Origin: Branchiostoma floridae
Lineage: Eukaryota > Chordata > Leptocardii > Amphioxiformes > Branchiostomatidae
Reading direction: 5' to 3'
Length of the DNA: 64,000 bases
NCBI RefSeq assembly: GCF_000003815.2
Contig: NC_049983.1
Coordinates: 2,395,591 to 2,459,590 of the forward strand
The notes beneath the pieces are model-generated. The model was not told the DNA's origin. It saw only the letters and a program-made list of their open reading frames with translations, and searched no databases. The translations under genes and the position numbers were made by a program. Positions 12,359-24,892 of this stretch are shown piece by piece (position 1 is the stretch's first letter; each line of letters opens with the position of its first letter).

Positions 12359-12640
12359 GTGGCGTCGTGTGTTGTGTCACTGGTAGAGCGATCGACTCGG
12401 AGACTAGAGGTCCCGAGTTCAATCCCCGCCGTGCCCCGGCGTTGTGCCCTTGGGAAATGCACTTTTAATTACAAGACCTTCTTCACTTCACCTAAGTGTA
12501 AACATGGGTACCTGACTTCGGTCTGGGAGGTAAAAGCAAAGACTACCTTTACCTTCTGTCCGTACTTAATATAAGTTACTCACTTGAGTGCAGTGCCATT
12601 GCAGTGCATTGTCCTCGTTTGCCCGAAGGCAAGTAAAAAG
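12359..12640 (+). repeat. tRNA-derived SINE, family 1
   Basis: Pol III A-box-like GTGTCACTGGTAGAGCG and B-box-like GGTCCCGAGTTCAATCC lie at the expected spacing, followed by GTGCCCTTGGGAAATGCACT and TACCTGACTTCGG in the body. The head looks like a tRNA but continues into SINE body, so it is not annotated as a tRNA gene. Confidence 0.75.
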
Positions 12641-13332
12641 AAACTTTCTATGCAAAACCTCTCCACTCTGCCATACGTGCTGAATACACCATCCCCCATG
12701 TCGAGTTGCTGACGTCGAACATCTAACTTTAGCTTCCAAGGACGTAAGGCAAGAAGAAAGCCAGCAAGAACGAGGTCGACTGAAACAAATAGTCTAGTGA
12801 CGCAGGTAGTTTCACAAGTGTTCCATAAAACATAAGAGTCTCATGAGTCTAGCAGAGTTCGCTGAACTGCCTTTCACCCAGGATTGCCCGGTTAGAAAAA
12901 AAATTTACCTCCGTGACAATTGGTGTTTCTTTTGGTGTCTGCCTGTTTGTTTGCCTTTATGTATGTCTGTGTGTGTGTGTGTGTTTAGAAATTTATGGTC
13001 GGAAATATCATTCAAGAGGCGCTAGATAAATTGTGTTGTTATTTGGCATGTTGTCATCGCAGAAAGATTAGAAGACCAAGGTCTATATTACCCCTATCCT
13101 GGAGGTTTTTCTTTGCATTGCAGCTATACTCCAGGTTTGTATCTTTTGTTTTCTTGACATCATTTTGTTTTGATTTTCGGGTGGAAAGTTTGTTGCTTTT
13201 TTTTTGGGGGGGGGGGGATAGGAAGATGTCGTGTAGGTTTGGGCCCCTATGCCACTATGTAAACATGTGTTACAACCTGATTAAAATCAAAATCGGTATC
13301 CTTTACGTTGGTATGAAACATATTTACATTAA
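12641..13332. other. Non-coding
   Basis: A GT-rich patch at 12968-12984 and a G run at 13205-13217; no gene. Confidence 0.5.
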
Positions 13333-14281
13333 CCCTATTCAGACCGGGCTTTTTTGGTCATCCCTGGACCGGGGGGGGGGGCTTTTGAGGCCCTCCAATT
13401 TGAAGTCCTATAACTCTAAAACGACGTGCCGTAGAGCCACCAAATTTTTAGGACATGATATCGACATAATGTCTGACAAGTATTTGACGTTTGACGTTAC
13501 GTTGACGTAAGATGACGTAATTATGACGTCATCAATTTGATTATATTGGCCGGACCCATGAAAAAAGGGTATTCTCAGAAAACTTCAAGTTATTCTACAA
13601 AAATGTAAGAACAAGTGCAGATAACGGAATAATAATGTTTATTACGACTTGCGTTGCCAATAGCAACATCAATGACGTCAAAATGACGTCATAAAATGAC
13701 GCCATGCACATCTAAGATACCAGTTGGGCTCCGCCATATTATATCCACCACCTTGAATTTTGAAAAATACTTTTTTTGCAACAAATAATCACAAAGGGCA
13801 ATGGAAATAGACTCTATCCATTCATTTAGATGGTTTTTGATGAAAAAATACCAGGTAGTTGCAAATTTTCAGGGATAATTAGCTTGTTATTCTTGATCTG
13901 GCCATACGGTCCGCCATCTTGGATTTTGGGCTGATGACGTCATCAAATTAGCATAATTTATGCATATATAATTATGAAAGATATGCTAAATAATATAAGA
14001 TTTTATTTATGTAACAAAATAGCAGTTATATAGCAAATAAATGTGAAAAATACATTGTTAGAATAAAAAATAGTGATTTTTGGCAAAACAGCCTGTCAAC
14101 AAAAGGTTACCATGGCAACACGAAAAAATGGAAAATTTGTCAAACTTCGTGAAATTGTTGCCAACAATATTTTAAGAAAACTCACCAAATTTGGTGGCTC
14201 TAGCGTAAGCCGTTCTGGCGTTATAGGACATCGAAGTTGGCGCGGGCCTCAAAAGCCCCCCCCCCCCGGTCTGAATAGGGT
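13333..14281. mobile_element. piggyBac-like MITE, longer copy
   Basis: Starts CCCTATTCAGACCGGG after TTAA (13329-13332) and ends CCGGTCTGAATAGGG before TTTAA. The outer about 120 bp form an imperfect inverted repeat containing a G run and GCTTTTGAGGCCC. The interior has several ATGACGTCAT stretches and no transposase frame. Same family as 452-1025 by termini and by the ACCAAATTTGGTGAG-type subterminal block. Confidence 0.75.
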
Positions 14282-14289
14282 TTAATACC

Positions 14290-15365
14290 ATCTTTGACCA
14301 TTGGAGTATGAGTCTTGCGCATTAAAATCGTCTCTCAAATTCCATTCCTAGCCAGAATATTGATACCTTTATACCAGGAAATATCAACGAGGTGATAAAG
14401 GTGATATTTCCCCCATGACCTCCTTGAAAATATCAAGGGACAATAATCTAGTTATATGTTATTGGAATTTTAAAAAAATACAAAATTTTCGTTTAATCTT
14501 TTTTGCAAATTCAACGGAACCTAACGAAATAAATTGGCCGCCAAATATACCATAAACAACATATTGTTTTCTAGCTGCTCGACGCAGAAATTATTAGGCG
14601 TCGCGCCAAGTATGGGTTCAGTTGGGGTGTGCACACACCGTATAGGCTGGGCGAGTAGGAGGGTGTGCATGTCTTCTTTTGTGCAGCGAAGGGAGCTATT
14701 TTAATTCGACGTTAATTGCAACCGGCCATCTCAAAATCCTTCTAAGCCATTCTAGATCTATGATTCTTTTACGTGCATGTTTTGTGTTGTTATAACATGT
14801 AAAATTCAACACTTATACAATCGTTCATTGATATACTAATCAGTTAATTCATTCATTTATTCTACGTTAATTGTTGTCGGTGAATTCTTCGTGAAGTATA
14901 ATTGACCGCTTTAAATGCTACATAGCACGTTGTTTATCATCTTTTATAAGCCTTTATTATCAAATACTATTCATAAAGTATTCTTACCGCAAAATCAAAA
15001 CGCCAAATTTAAACAAATTGCACATCTAAGCAATCTGAAGAACTTCCAAAACATGTTAAACGTGTTAAATTTCCAAAACATTTCCCAAAAAATAATTTGA
15101 TATATCGAGGCCAGTTCTCTTGTATTCAACGTTTCAAGTGTTTGCCTGTTCTGATGAATTTCGTTGTAAGTGTTGCCATGATTTCCCCATGCAGACCCTC
15201 AGGAAGGCATTGTTCTCATATATTGTACAGGGAACCCCCAAGTGAACCAGAAAAACCCTTTATCCCAACCGCGCCATGTATTGATTTCCACGCGGATGTA
15301 TTATTCAAGAAGAGGAGATTTATCGAAGTGTCAGAATCGCTGGTCGTGACAAGACGACTGGGGAG
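14290..15365 (+). other. Upstream region of the GPCR
   Basis: AT-rich with no repeat terminus or coding frame recognised. A small fold-back-like stretch (AAATATCA / TGATATTTC) is at 14387-14413. The last 250 bp become GC-richer and probably hold the promoter and 5' UTR. No clear TATA box. Confidence 0.4.
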
Positions 15366-18300
15366 ATGAACGCAACGGGACTGCACGGGAACAACAACGG
15401 AACGATGATGGTGGAGCCGGCGGCGGTGCTGGTCTTACAGCAGCCGTGGGAGAAGTGGTTCGCCGGTGCGATGTACGGACTTCTCGCGCTGGCTGGGATC
15501 GTTGGAAACGTCATGGTCATCCTCGCTATCCTCATGGACCGCCGCCTCCGGACCACCAACAACCTGTTCATCTTCAACCTGTGCGTGAGCGATCTACTGG
15601 TGGCGGCTTGCTACGACCCTATGTCGGCGGTGTCGGTGATCAGAGCGAACTGGGCCTTCGATAGCGCCTTGTGTAGCATAGCCGCTGCTATCAACGTGGT
15701 CAGCCTTATGGAGTCTACTATGGCGGCGGGGTTGATCGCTCTGAACTGCAACTGCCGTATCACACAACCGCCCGGGGTGTACAGGGAAAAGTACCGGTTT
15801 ACCCGCTGTCTCGCTATGGTCGCAGCATCGTGGCTTCTCGCCGTAGCCATCGCCGTACCGCCGTTGGTGGGGTTCGGACAGTTGGGGTATGATCGGTATT
15901 TGGGCGCGTGCGACTACAACTTTCACTCCCCGTTGACGTTCTACTACTACCTGACGTTTCCGGCGTTAGCGGTCATGGCCACGAACGTTGTGGTGACGGT
16001 GTGTTATGTCAATATCTTCCTCAGTATCAAGAGGAGTGCGGACAAGACAAGAGGAGACGAAGCCTTACAGGTAAGGACACATACATTCTTACTCTTAAGA
16101 TTCTGGCATTAGCAAAGTTCAGTTGCTAGTATTATTCAGTCAGGGTAGCTCTTCTAAATGTTTGTTTTTTTCCCATTTGCTTTTGGACAGACTAGGACAA
16201 TGTGGCACTGCACTCAAGTTAGTAACCTATATCAACAGTGCCACATGTACAGTACAAACAGAAGGTGAATGTAGAGTATTTTTTCTTTTCATGTACCCAT
16301 TTTTACATCTGAGTGAAGTAAGGAAAGCCGTGTAAAGTGCTTTTTTCAGAAGGGTAAACATGGGGGGCACGGCGGGTATCGAACTCGGGACGTCTAGTAT
16401 AGATTCCAAACCGAACGCTCTACCAATACGCCACACACGACGCCTCTTGGTTACAATAAAAACGGTGCCAGTGGAGGCGACACCTAGGCCATGAATTTGT
16501 GCCTGTGGACAGCCGGATACTGCTTGGTTACGTCTTGGCGTTTTCACAATTAAATTTTTCCTGTCTTCATTTTTTGGCAACATTCAAACAACATTATGAA
16601 TAAAAAAAAATAGGGGATGTGCAAGCTAGCAATGACAGGTGACTCGTCCGCTGAGCTCTCACCAACCCACTCCTGCCAACTTGACACATCCAAATAAAAA
16701 GGCATACGAAAGACGGTCCTCACGTTGTGAATCATTTTTTGACAATACCTATTCGACTCACGTCGAGATGGTCCCGTACATCAAGGAGTACCTCCGCTCA
16801 TGACTTAAGGTCGAATTTGTACGTCTGAAAGAAACAACGTTTATGTCTCTGTGGTGCTCATTATCAGTGCAGTGGGCGAGGGTCGACGGGGGAAAACTAC
16901 GCCTGCGCTTTTAATTCCCTGCTTCCCTGTAGTCGTATCAGTCTACTGATATCAACTGTCTGTCTTGTACCGTCCAATTCCCAGCTGCCTTGAGAAGTAT
17001 TTATGTTTCACGACTCACAGTCACAAAGCGAAATTTTAACAACTCAAGATTGAAATATTAATGCTTTGTTTCGTGTGTTGTCCGGTAGTTAGCAACCCTG
17101 CCTCATAAACTAGAGACAGTGAATTTTATTCCGGCTCTGTTGCTTGCCCGTATTGCACGCTTCAGGAAATGTTTATAGTCTCTGGTATCTGACTGGTCTG
17201 TGGCACCTTGACGGCGTTGCTACGATTCAAAATTGAATTTTTCAACCCTTGACTTTATAATGAAAATATCGCGCCAGACATGTGCGTATGGCTGGAAAAA
17301 AACACTATAACACACAAAGCATAAACATATGATTTGTTTTCCTTTTTATCGATGTAATTCGTTGAGCGAGCTGTTGAGGTTCAGTGAGAGCCTCTACCAC
17401 TTTTCATTGTACTTGTTGAAAAGAACTAGGTTAATTTCTCTCTGTACAAAGAACCTGTAAAAATGCTGTACAATAGCAACTGTCTTCTCTGTCACAACCG
17501 GTGAAATGATAGCTACTCAGTGAGCTAAACTGGATATCCAAAAATCAGTTACTCAAGCAACTGGATATTATTTTGGAAACGGTCAGATAACCATCCGGTG
17601 CCTTCTTAAAAATGGAGAAATCTTGTTGGAGAGTTTTTATATCCTAGCTGTGGATTAATATGCAAAAAAGATCTTGTTGGGTACTGCTTTTTGGCGTAAC
17701 TTATTACCTGAATGTCTAACCTTCATCGATAGATCGATATCAATCTTACATTTCACTTTCACTTTTCCAGGTCACCATACACAGGACCAAGCACATGTTC
17801 GTCATCTTCTGTGTCTTCGTCATGACCACTCTCCCCGAGATCGTCATGATCATACTGGACGTACAAGTCAGACCCATGCCTCCTGAACTCAACCTCTTTG
17901 CTCACATACTACTACTCAGCAACAGTTCCATTAACCCCATCATATATACAATACGTCAGAGGGAGTTTCGTGTAGCCTACAGAGCCATATTGACCTGTAC
18001 GTCCGTTCGGAAGGTATCTTCGAAAGAACAGAGTTGTGGCTCGGCTTTAGAATTAAAGTCGGTCAAAAACTGCATGAGGGAAGCGGAGAAATCGTGCCTC
18101 TCCACGACGTCAAAGTCGGACAACGAGAATTTGACGACTCCGGTGGACGAAACCATCCTAACTCCGGTGGACGAAACCATCACAACTACGGTGGACGAAA
18201 CCATTACAACTTCTGTGGACGAAACAATTATAACTCCGGTGGACGACACCATTACAACTCCCGTAGACGAAACCATCACAATTCCAGTAGACGAAACCAT

Positions 18301-18460
18301 CACAACTCCGGTGGACGAAACCATCACAACCCCGGTAGACGAAACCATCACAATTCCAGTAGACGAAACCATCACAATTCCAGTGGACGAAACCATCACA
18401 ACTCCGGTGGACGAAACCAACACAACACCGGTTGACGTAGCCAACACAACTTCGGTGTGA
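15366..18460 (+). CDS. Two-exon rhodopsin-class GPCR, melatonin/moody-like, with repetitive C-tail
   Basis: Seen: exon 1 is 15366-16070 (235 codons), donor GTAAGG; exon 2 is 17771-18460 after acceptor TTTTCCAG; both junctions are phase 0, giving 464 aa. The start is the first ATG of the open frame and is followed by N-glycosylation sequons at N2 and N11. Seven hydrophobic segments are visible: TM1 about 32-57 (N48), TM2 66-90 (D76), TM3 102-126, TM4 147-169 (W156), TM5 190-220 (P199), TM6 243-264 (P257) and TM7 276-296 (N290-P-I-I-Y294). C103 and C182 can form the conserved extracellular disulfide. Helix 8 follows (RQREFRVAYR). Known: the pattern after TM3 (NRY-like position, PPLVGFGQLGYD before the ECL2 Cys) resembles melatonin and moody/Tre1 receptors. 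Odd: the DRY/NRY position reads N127-C-N, so Arg3.50 is missing. Residues 355-464 are an 8-residue tandem repeat. Ligand unknown; class A assignment is firm, subfamily is inference. Confidence 0.9.
16290..16446 (-). repeat. tRNA-derived SINE, family 1, minus strand
   Basis: On the minus strand: GGCGTATTGGTAGAGCG, then GTCCCGAGTTCGATACCC, then AAGCACTTTACACGGC. It lies in the GPCR intron and is antisense to that gene. Confidence 0.7.
16447..17770 (+). other. Rest of the GPCR intron
   Basis: No coding frame or known repeat besides the SINE before it. Ends in the pyrimidine-rich acceptor of exon 2. Confidence 0.6.
18128..18457 (+). repeat. Coding 24-bp minisatellite in GPCR C-terminal tail
   Basis: About 13 full copies and one partial copy of a 24-bp unit encode consensus T-I-T-T-P-V-D-E in the cytoplasmic tail. 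Variants are mostly T/I/S at positions 3-5, and the last copies drift (N for I, V for E). All copies stay in frame. The Thr-rich acidic units offer many possible phosphorylation sites. The same stretch is open in other frames only because the unit length is a multiple of three. Confidence 0.92.
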
Positions 18461-20148
18461 CTGTTACCTACAAACATTTAACATATGGATCTGTGACTCT
18501 CGAAGTAGGTAAGAAATATAACTATATTGAACAAGAATAGCATTATGCTAAAATAAGTTTATTACAAATTGTTTCCCGTTGGTTACTTTTGAATAACATG
18601 AAAATGGCAAACAAAAACTATAGTACAGTACCTATAGACTAAAAGATTGTCCTACATTCTAAGTTTTTTTAATCTTTTCTAAGACAGTAGAAGAACGAAC
18701 GGTCCCAGTTTGGTTTTTGTTATTTCAAGACGAAAAGAGTGTTATTTTTTTTGTCTGTATAGGCGGATGTATTAGCTCTTTTAATAGCTGCGTGATTATA
18801 GTGGGGACAATTTTAAATATCAAGAGCCGGAATTACTACGCCGCATTTTCTAAAAAGAGACAGCGATGCTTTTATTTAACTAACACTTGAAAAAACACAT
18901 AAGGGCCTTCGTAACACTAATAGCATTTCAAGACGCAATTATTTCTAATTGGCCATTAACGATGCCCGCATAACTGCTATCTTGCACAAGTACACATCAA
19001 TTTGAAAGTTTTGTTTGCTTTCTGTGAAGAATTTGGTTGTCTGATTTTATAAGGACCAGCAAAAAAAATGCTATGTATCCTATTACAATGCCTGAAAAAA
19101 AGGGTCGGTAGGTGGGGGACTAAATATTATTTTATACTTTTTCGAAGTTGACCTTCGTTTCCCCAACATCTACCCACATACCAAATATCATAAATATTCA
19201 TTCACAGATTCTCAAAATATTCTGTCCACATACAAAACGGCTCCCGAAACATAACCCCTTTGGCAAATGTAATCAATAATGCACAAATCTAATTTGCCAC
19301 GGATTGACAAAAATGATGATTGACTTAAGAACTTGGCGCCGGTAAATTTGAACCCATTTCAACCAGGCAGACATTTTACCTCAAGGGAACTGTGGATAAT
19401 GGACCCTGCGCGTTAGGAGCCTAGCAATAGTTGCACTCTCTAATTGCAACGACGTGTCTATGGGGTGCAGCTATCCTGATTGTCGGGTCAACGAACACTC
19501 AAAGCAGAGGTTAAAGGGAGAGACCATTGCACTTCATTTTGTACATCTCTGCCACGGGTACCTGCATACCAAATATCACGGAAATTCACCATTCATTTGT
19601 TCCGTTATGCTCCTTTGAAGATTTTGACAAAATGCTCCTGCAGTTCCAGAGTTTTTGGGACCTTATTTGAGAACACATGCTTTACTGAGAAACGCATAAA
19701 AATGATGTCAATTGTAAACACTACGCATATTTTCCTGAACCGAAACTCTATGGTATGGGTAGGAATAACACGTTTTAGGTAGAAAAAAACAACAACAGCT
19801 ACCTACTTGTCACGCGCAAGTTTATGCAGGTATAGTTTCGGTACATTAATGTTTTGGATCTTTACCTAAATTATTTTGCCCAAGCATACACCCCATACGT
19901 TGAAGGGATCGACTGTCAGAAAAGGGATACTGAACGAAAGCAGTTAATGATCTTTCCCTTTCTCTCTGCTGGAAGTGTAGTCACCTTACATACATGTACT
20001 GTGGGTAATGGAACTTGTGCATTAGGAAAAGGAGCTGAGGTTGTAATTTCATGAAACGGCAAAAAAGCGCACGTCAATCTCTGATTGCAATACGGTACTT
20101 ATACGAACTTGATATACGCACAAGTATGACAGGACCCTTACGCTTCGG
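18461..20148. other. Non-coding stretch after the GPCR
   Basis: Holds the GPCR 3' UTR (no AATAAA seen close to the stop) and, at 19090-19600, diverged fragments of the repeat found at 45355 (ACCAAATATCA cores). No gene. Confidence 0.5.
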
Positions 20149-20375
20149 CCATGTTGATTTGATTATATGGATGACATCTGGCGCGCATAAAATTTTAGGC
20201 TGTTACAAAAAGGAAGAAAAAAAGGTTTTAACCATACAACCATACCACCTTGACTCATACAAAGCAGCTGAAATATAAGAAAATATATATACCATTGATG
20301 GCAACAAAACATGGCACGCTCACAACAGTTTTGTGGTTCCCAGAGGGTTTCATCCATATAATCATATCAACATGG
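20149..20375. mobile_element. Short MITE with 30-bp inverted termini
   Basis: Left terminus CCATGTTGATTTGATTATAT and right terminus ATATAATCATATCAACATGG match in about 27 of 30 positions and both continue into a GGATGA block. Single termini of the same family are visible near 28391, 46996 and 48764. No target duplication is certain. Confidence 0.6.
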
Positions 20376-21110
20376 TTCACTAGACCTTTATTTTCCACTA
20401 GATGACGATTGTTAAAAAATCCTCAATGCAACAAAAGGTGCATTTATGCAAGACCCCTGGTTTTATACTAGGAATATGGTCTACGATGCAAACGTATGGT
20501 TTCAAAGACAGTAAAACAAACTCAGCGTAGGGATAACTTTTCGTTTTCCATGAAATTCGTTAAACGAACGTTCAGCTTAGAGAGTAAGCTATCCAAAAGT
20601 CTCCTACCCGAAGTTTAGTCAACGAGAGACTAACATTGTCATGATGATCCAACCTCTTAACTTTTGTTATGTATCTACTCTTTGCATCCCACGTTAAAAC
20701 CGCATCAAAACGCACTTTGATCCTTTAAACAGCATCCAAACAGCCTTCTTTTAGAGTGATTCCGACACCCTGAACATGCCTTGAAGTTAATTTTTCCAAC
20801 ATAATAAAAACTGGACAAATCGTATCTACAACATCCAGCTCCAGAATGCCAACATTTTCAAAGGAAACAATGTTTCACTTTGTCCTTTAAATTTGACCTT
20901 CTGTGGCTTTGTGAAAAAGTGACCATTGTCCTGGAAGCACGAACATTGCTAAGCCGTCATTCTGATTACTAACGCCTTTGCGAAAATCTGCCTTTATAGT
21001 TGCCTTGTATTATTTGACACATTTGATGTGATGATGTACTAACCGCTTAAGCCAGCCTTGAGTGCCTAGCTGTCTTGTGCTATCAAACCATCCATAAGTT
21101 AGTATCAAAA

Positions 21111-21460
21111 GCCACAGCAAGTAAATTGATGGATGACATCCTCTGCAGATTCAGAATTTAATAAGAGGATGCAAAGAACAAAATGGGTAAAAATCAAGGT
21201 ATCTAGGTCTTTATATAGACATCAAAAACGTTGTAATAGGCAACAAAATACGGTATAACAGCCAAAATGACCTTTATTCCAGAGGTGCACAAAATGAAGC
21301 TAGTGTGGTAGACTGTTATTACTTTAACAACTACAGTCATTGCTACCATATTGGTGCCAACTTTTACCTTTAAACTTGCTAGATTCACTTCTAAAACTAA
21401 GGTCGTGGTTACATATTTTTCGTTGGTGTCACTTCTGCAAGTACATCTATGGCTACCACA
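21111..21460. repeat. Partial Harbinger-like MITE
   Basis: Starts with GCCACAGCAAGTAAATTGAT and GGATGACATCC, like the left terminus at 60832, and contains the same interior units (GTAGACTGTTATT, CAGTCATTGCTACCATATTGG). No right terminus found. Confidence 0.5.
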
Positions 21461-23494
21461 TGGCATATTTTCCCATTTTGGTATTTTCTCTTATGTTTTC
21501 TCACAATTTTTTTTTCAGAATCCGTTGTCACCCATAACACTTACTTGATGTTGCCTAATCAATACGCTGATGCCGAACACTATATGGGATTACCACATAC
21601 ACTCTGCGCCATTGCAAATCATATCACGTTCTCTATATCTGTTATGTACACAGAATCAAACTTACCGATTCAGTGCGATTATGTACAATGTCTAGGAGAT
21701 CCGAACTTCAATCTGGTCACGCATAGGCTCATATAATGATTTATTGATGAAGTAGATTTGAACGTAGTTCGCCTTGGCTATCGGCCACTTTCTTTATTTC
21801 CCTATTTCGGGTACAAGTTATAACGGTCAATAGCAGGACAATATGTCTATACATTTTCTAAACATACAACATACCACCATTTGGTTAGGTAAATAATTCA
21901 CTGAACAAGAAGATTGTTTAAACATAGCCAAATGTTTTATCTAACTGACGTTTTGGTAACCGTCTATCACTTCCTCAAGGCCATTCTGTTCACATTGTAC
22001 TGCAGCATAGGTGTCGCTGTTTACAGATGCGGTCCAGAACGTCAAGTATTATGTTCAAAGATAGTTCATGCCATACAAATCTTTAAATAGATCCTAAAAT
22101 GTAGTTTGTGTTGAGTACTTTTTTTTCAAAAGGGAGAAAAAAGAGTTTACACATGACGTTAAAAGTGACCGCAGTATTGTAAAAAAAATCCTCCATGAAA
22201 CTTTATATTTATACGGAAAAATCAGGTATTGTTGATTTGATTATATTGATGACATACGCATGTGCATCAATTTTTGTCCACATCAAAACGTTATTCAACC
22301 GTACTGCAGAAACAGTGAACCAATTATGCCAGCAAATGAATGATTTATTGATTGTGCGACACAGCAGCGCAGTGAAATAAGTTTGTGGCATAGATTAAGA
22401 AAAAAAAAAGATATCGGAGAACAAATAATAATGTCACAGATTGCAAACGAGAATTCGATCCTTTGTCCATACAGGCAGACTATGTGGGACCTATTCAATG
22501 AGTTTCTACATACATAATGACGAAATAGATCGAACCTAACTCAATACTTTGCTTAAAACACTTGACTTTGATAGAATCTCAATTGTCTCCCACGTGTAAA
22601 TCAATATCTAATTTGGTGACCGCAAACTACCTTCTGCGTCTCTTTGTTGACTTACATTCGATCGAGATTAGACAGACGCGTCCCACAAATTTACCTCATA
22701 AAAGTTGACGGAAAATACTGTGTTGAATATCATTTTTAGGACCTCGAAACTCTAGAAGGGAGTATTATTTTATTATTTGTAATAGCTTATGTACAATCAG
22801 TGCATAGTTGAACTTCTGTTTTGTGACTTGAAATGTCCAATGTAATTTTGCTGTATCCATTTGCGATTTATGTGATATGGTACAAAGACGGTCTTAACAT
22901 TAATGTTTGTATTTTGCGTATACGGTAATGCATATAGTGAATACAGTGAATATGATAAGCCATTTGTTTAATATCATCATTTAGATGTTATAAAATGTGT
23001 TTTAAATGTAGTACGACTCGTTTGGATTAAGGTTGGTATTTTGCACATTCGAATTATACATATCAATTGTTATTTGCTAGTACGATGCACGTTTTAATAC
23101 TAAGATGTTTAAGTTTAATGAAATACGTTCTGTAAATGGAATTTGAGACTTCAGTAGCTTACTAGGCTTGCACAGAAGGTCGATAGGTAATTTGGTGGGA
23201 ATTGGCTGATAACTACCTACGGTTCATGACTGAGTCCCCATGCATTCAACCACGGGTAGTTAAACAGCGATTAACTGTCAGGGAGGTAATTGAGACCGTC
23301 ATTAAATGGGAGCCAGTGCTACTGTTATCTCCATGTGACGTAGGTTATCATTAAAAGTGTCATCTATCTTGAGAAAAGTTTTCTGTGGAATATAGCAAAT
23401 GGCAAGTTAAGAAATTTAGATTGTGTTGTTTCTACGTACTTATGCATAATGTAAATGTTTGCCATTTGTTCTACTGCTTTATTCTATGTAAAAA
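21461..23494. other. Non-coding
   Basis: Only short chance frames; a GATTATATTGATGACAT block at 22239 is a stray terminus of the 20149-type MITE. Confidence 0.45.
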
Positions 23495-23575
23495 TAGCCT
23501 GGAATCCAGCCGTGTTGTGCTTTGGTCGCTCCCTTAAGGTAAGCTTCCTGACAACACGGCTGGATTCCAGACTAC
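23495..23575. mobile_element. 81-bp hairpin MITE with 8-bp target duplication
   Basis: Perfect 20-bp arms (23499-23518 and 23551-23570, core GGAATCCAGCCGTG) around a 32-bp loop. Flanks TGTAAAAA (23487-23494) and TGTAAAAG (23576-23583) differ at one position. The terminal TAGCCT is shared with the hairpin at 51640. Confidence 0.68.
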
Positions 23576-24194
23576 TGTAAAAGTTCCACCAATGAAGTTT
23601 GGTTCCACTGTATCATGTATGTATGTTCGATTGTACCAAACATAAGAATTATTACCTGGAATGCCCGAGTATTGAATCGTTTGAATTTCAACAAATTGTT
23701 AATGTTGTGTATATTTGTATAATTTGATATTGTTCTTAAGTTAAATGCCCCTCCTAAAAAAAGTATATACCATTGTACACTAGTGTACTATACAAGTACT
23801 ACACGATATATATGAATAGTTTTTATGGCATGTATAGTGTATAGTACATATTAATAGTTTATATGAATAAATATGTTTTGAATTATAAGTGGTCTTTCGT
23901 TATTCTATTTACCCTCTCTTGTAATTAGTCGGTTACAGATAAGCCAGGATATTAAGAAGGATCTATTTGACCTAAAAACATCAGCATAGCCTATTCATCA
24001 CAGAACATGATTTTCGCAAGATGTTCAATATTATCAGAAAAAAAAGCAACAATATGATCAGTGATGGATATTATCCCACATGTGATAAATTGCCTAGTTT
24101 TGGAGGTCAATTTCTGGATAAAGTTATATTGGTATTCCTATCCATCAACCTTTCTTGGATTGTTTTTTTTTTTTCATTTTGTTCTTTGTAACAT
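23576..24194. other. Non-coding, AT-rich
   Basis: Nested small palindromes around 23765-23830 (GTATATACCATTG, GTACACTAGTGTAC); no gene. Confidence 0.45.
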
Positions 24195-24365
24195 TGTGCA
24201 ATTGGGAAATGCACTTATCAACACTTCATTCGGGTAAAAATTTGTACCTAGCTTCGGTTGTGGCCGTCCCTCGGTCAAAATGTTATATGGAGGACCCATG
24301 TTTGAGAAGAGCCACACATCGAATACGTTTATGATACACATAGTTAAAAGTTTTGGGGTAGGGGG
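24195..24365 (+). repeat. SINE fragment
   Basis: Contains TTGGGAAATGCACTTATCAA, TACCTAGCTTCGG and GAGAAGAGCCACACATCGA; degenerate and headless. Confidence 0.5.
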
Positions 24366-24892
24366 TCCTCCTCGGAGTTAATCGAATAAACTTGTCCGTA
24401 TATGCAGATTGCACTCTTCAGTACTTTTTCATTTACTCATCAACTTTGTCACAATCAATGCCCGACCAGCAACACATCGATATGCAAATTCCACCTTTCG
24501 TTACTTTGATTTTAAGTTAATCCACTGCCTGAGTCTGTTATCATTATTGTTATTATCATTTTGATGATTATCGTATCAAGTTATCTTGAGTTACTTTTGT
24601 TGTAAATAGGTGACGACTTGCGAACGAAGGTTAAGTTATTTACATGTAAGCTGATGTTTGATTTCATTTCGATCAGTTGTTGTAATGTTGGGTTTCTTTA
24701 TGCGGGGGTCACCGCCCCCCCCCCCCCCCAGGATGCATTGAAAAAATGCCAATAGGTGATTTGTTCTTGTTTGGTTAAATAAATGAACTGAAACTGAGTA
24801 TAAACCTATCAAATTGAATGCGTTCAGTGCACAATACAAAGAACCAAAAGCGGTTTTGCCATTGCGTGCTAGTTTATCCCTCTGCCAATGTT

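Noticed and set aside
17977-18477. 166-codon minus-strand frame opposite the GPCR tail
   Set aside because: Open only because the 24-bp unit has no stop on that strand; the plus frame continues a spliced 7TM protein.
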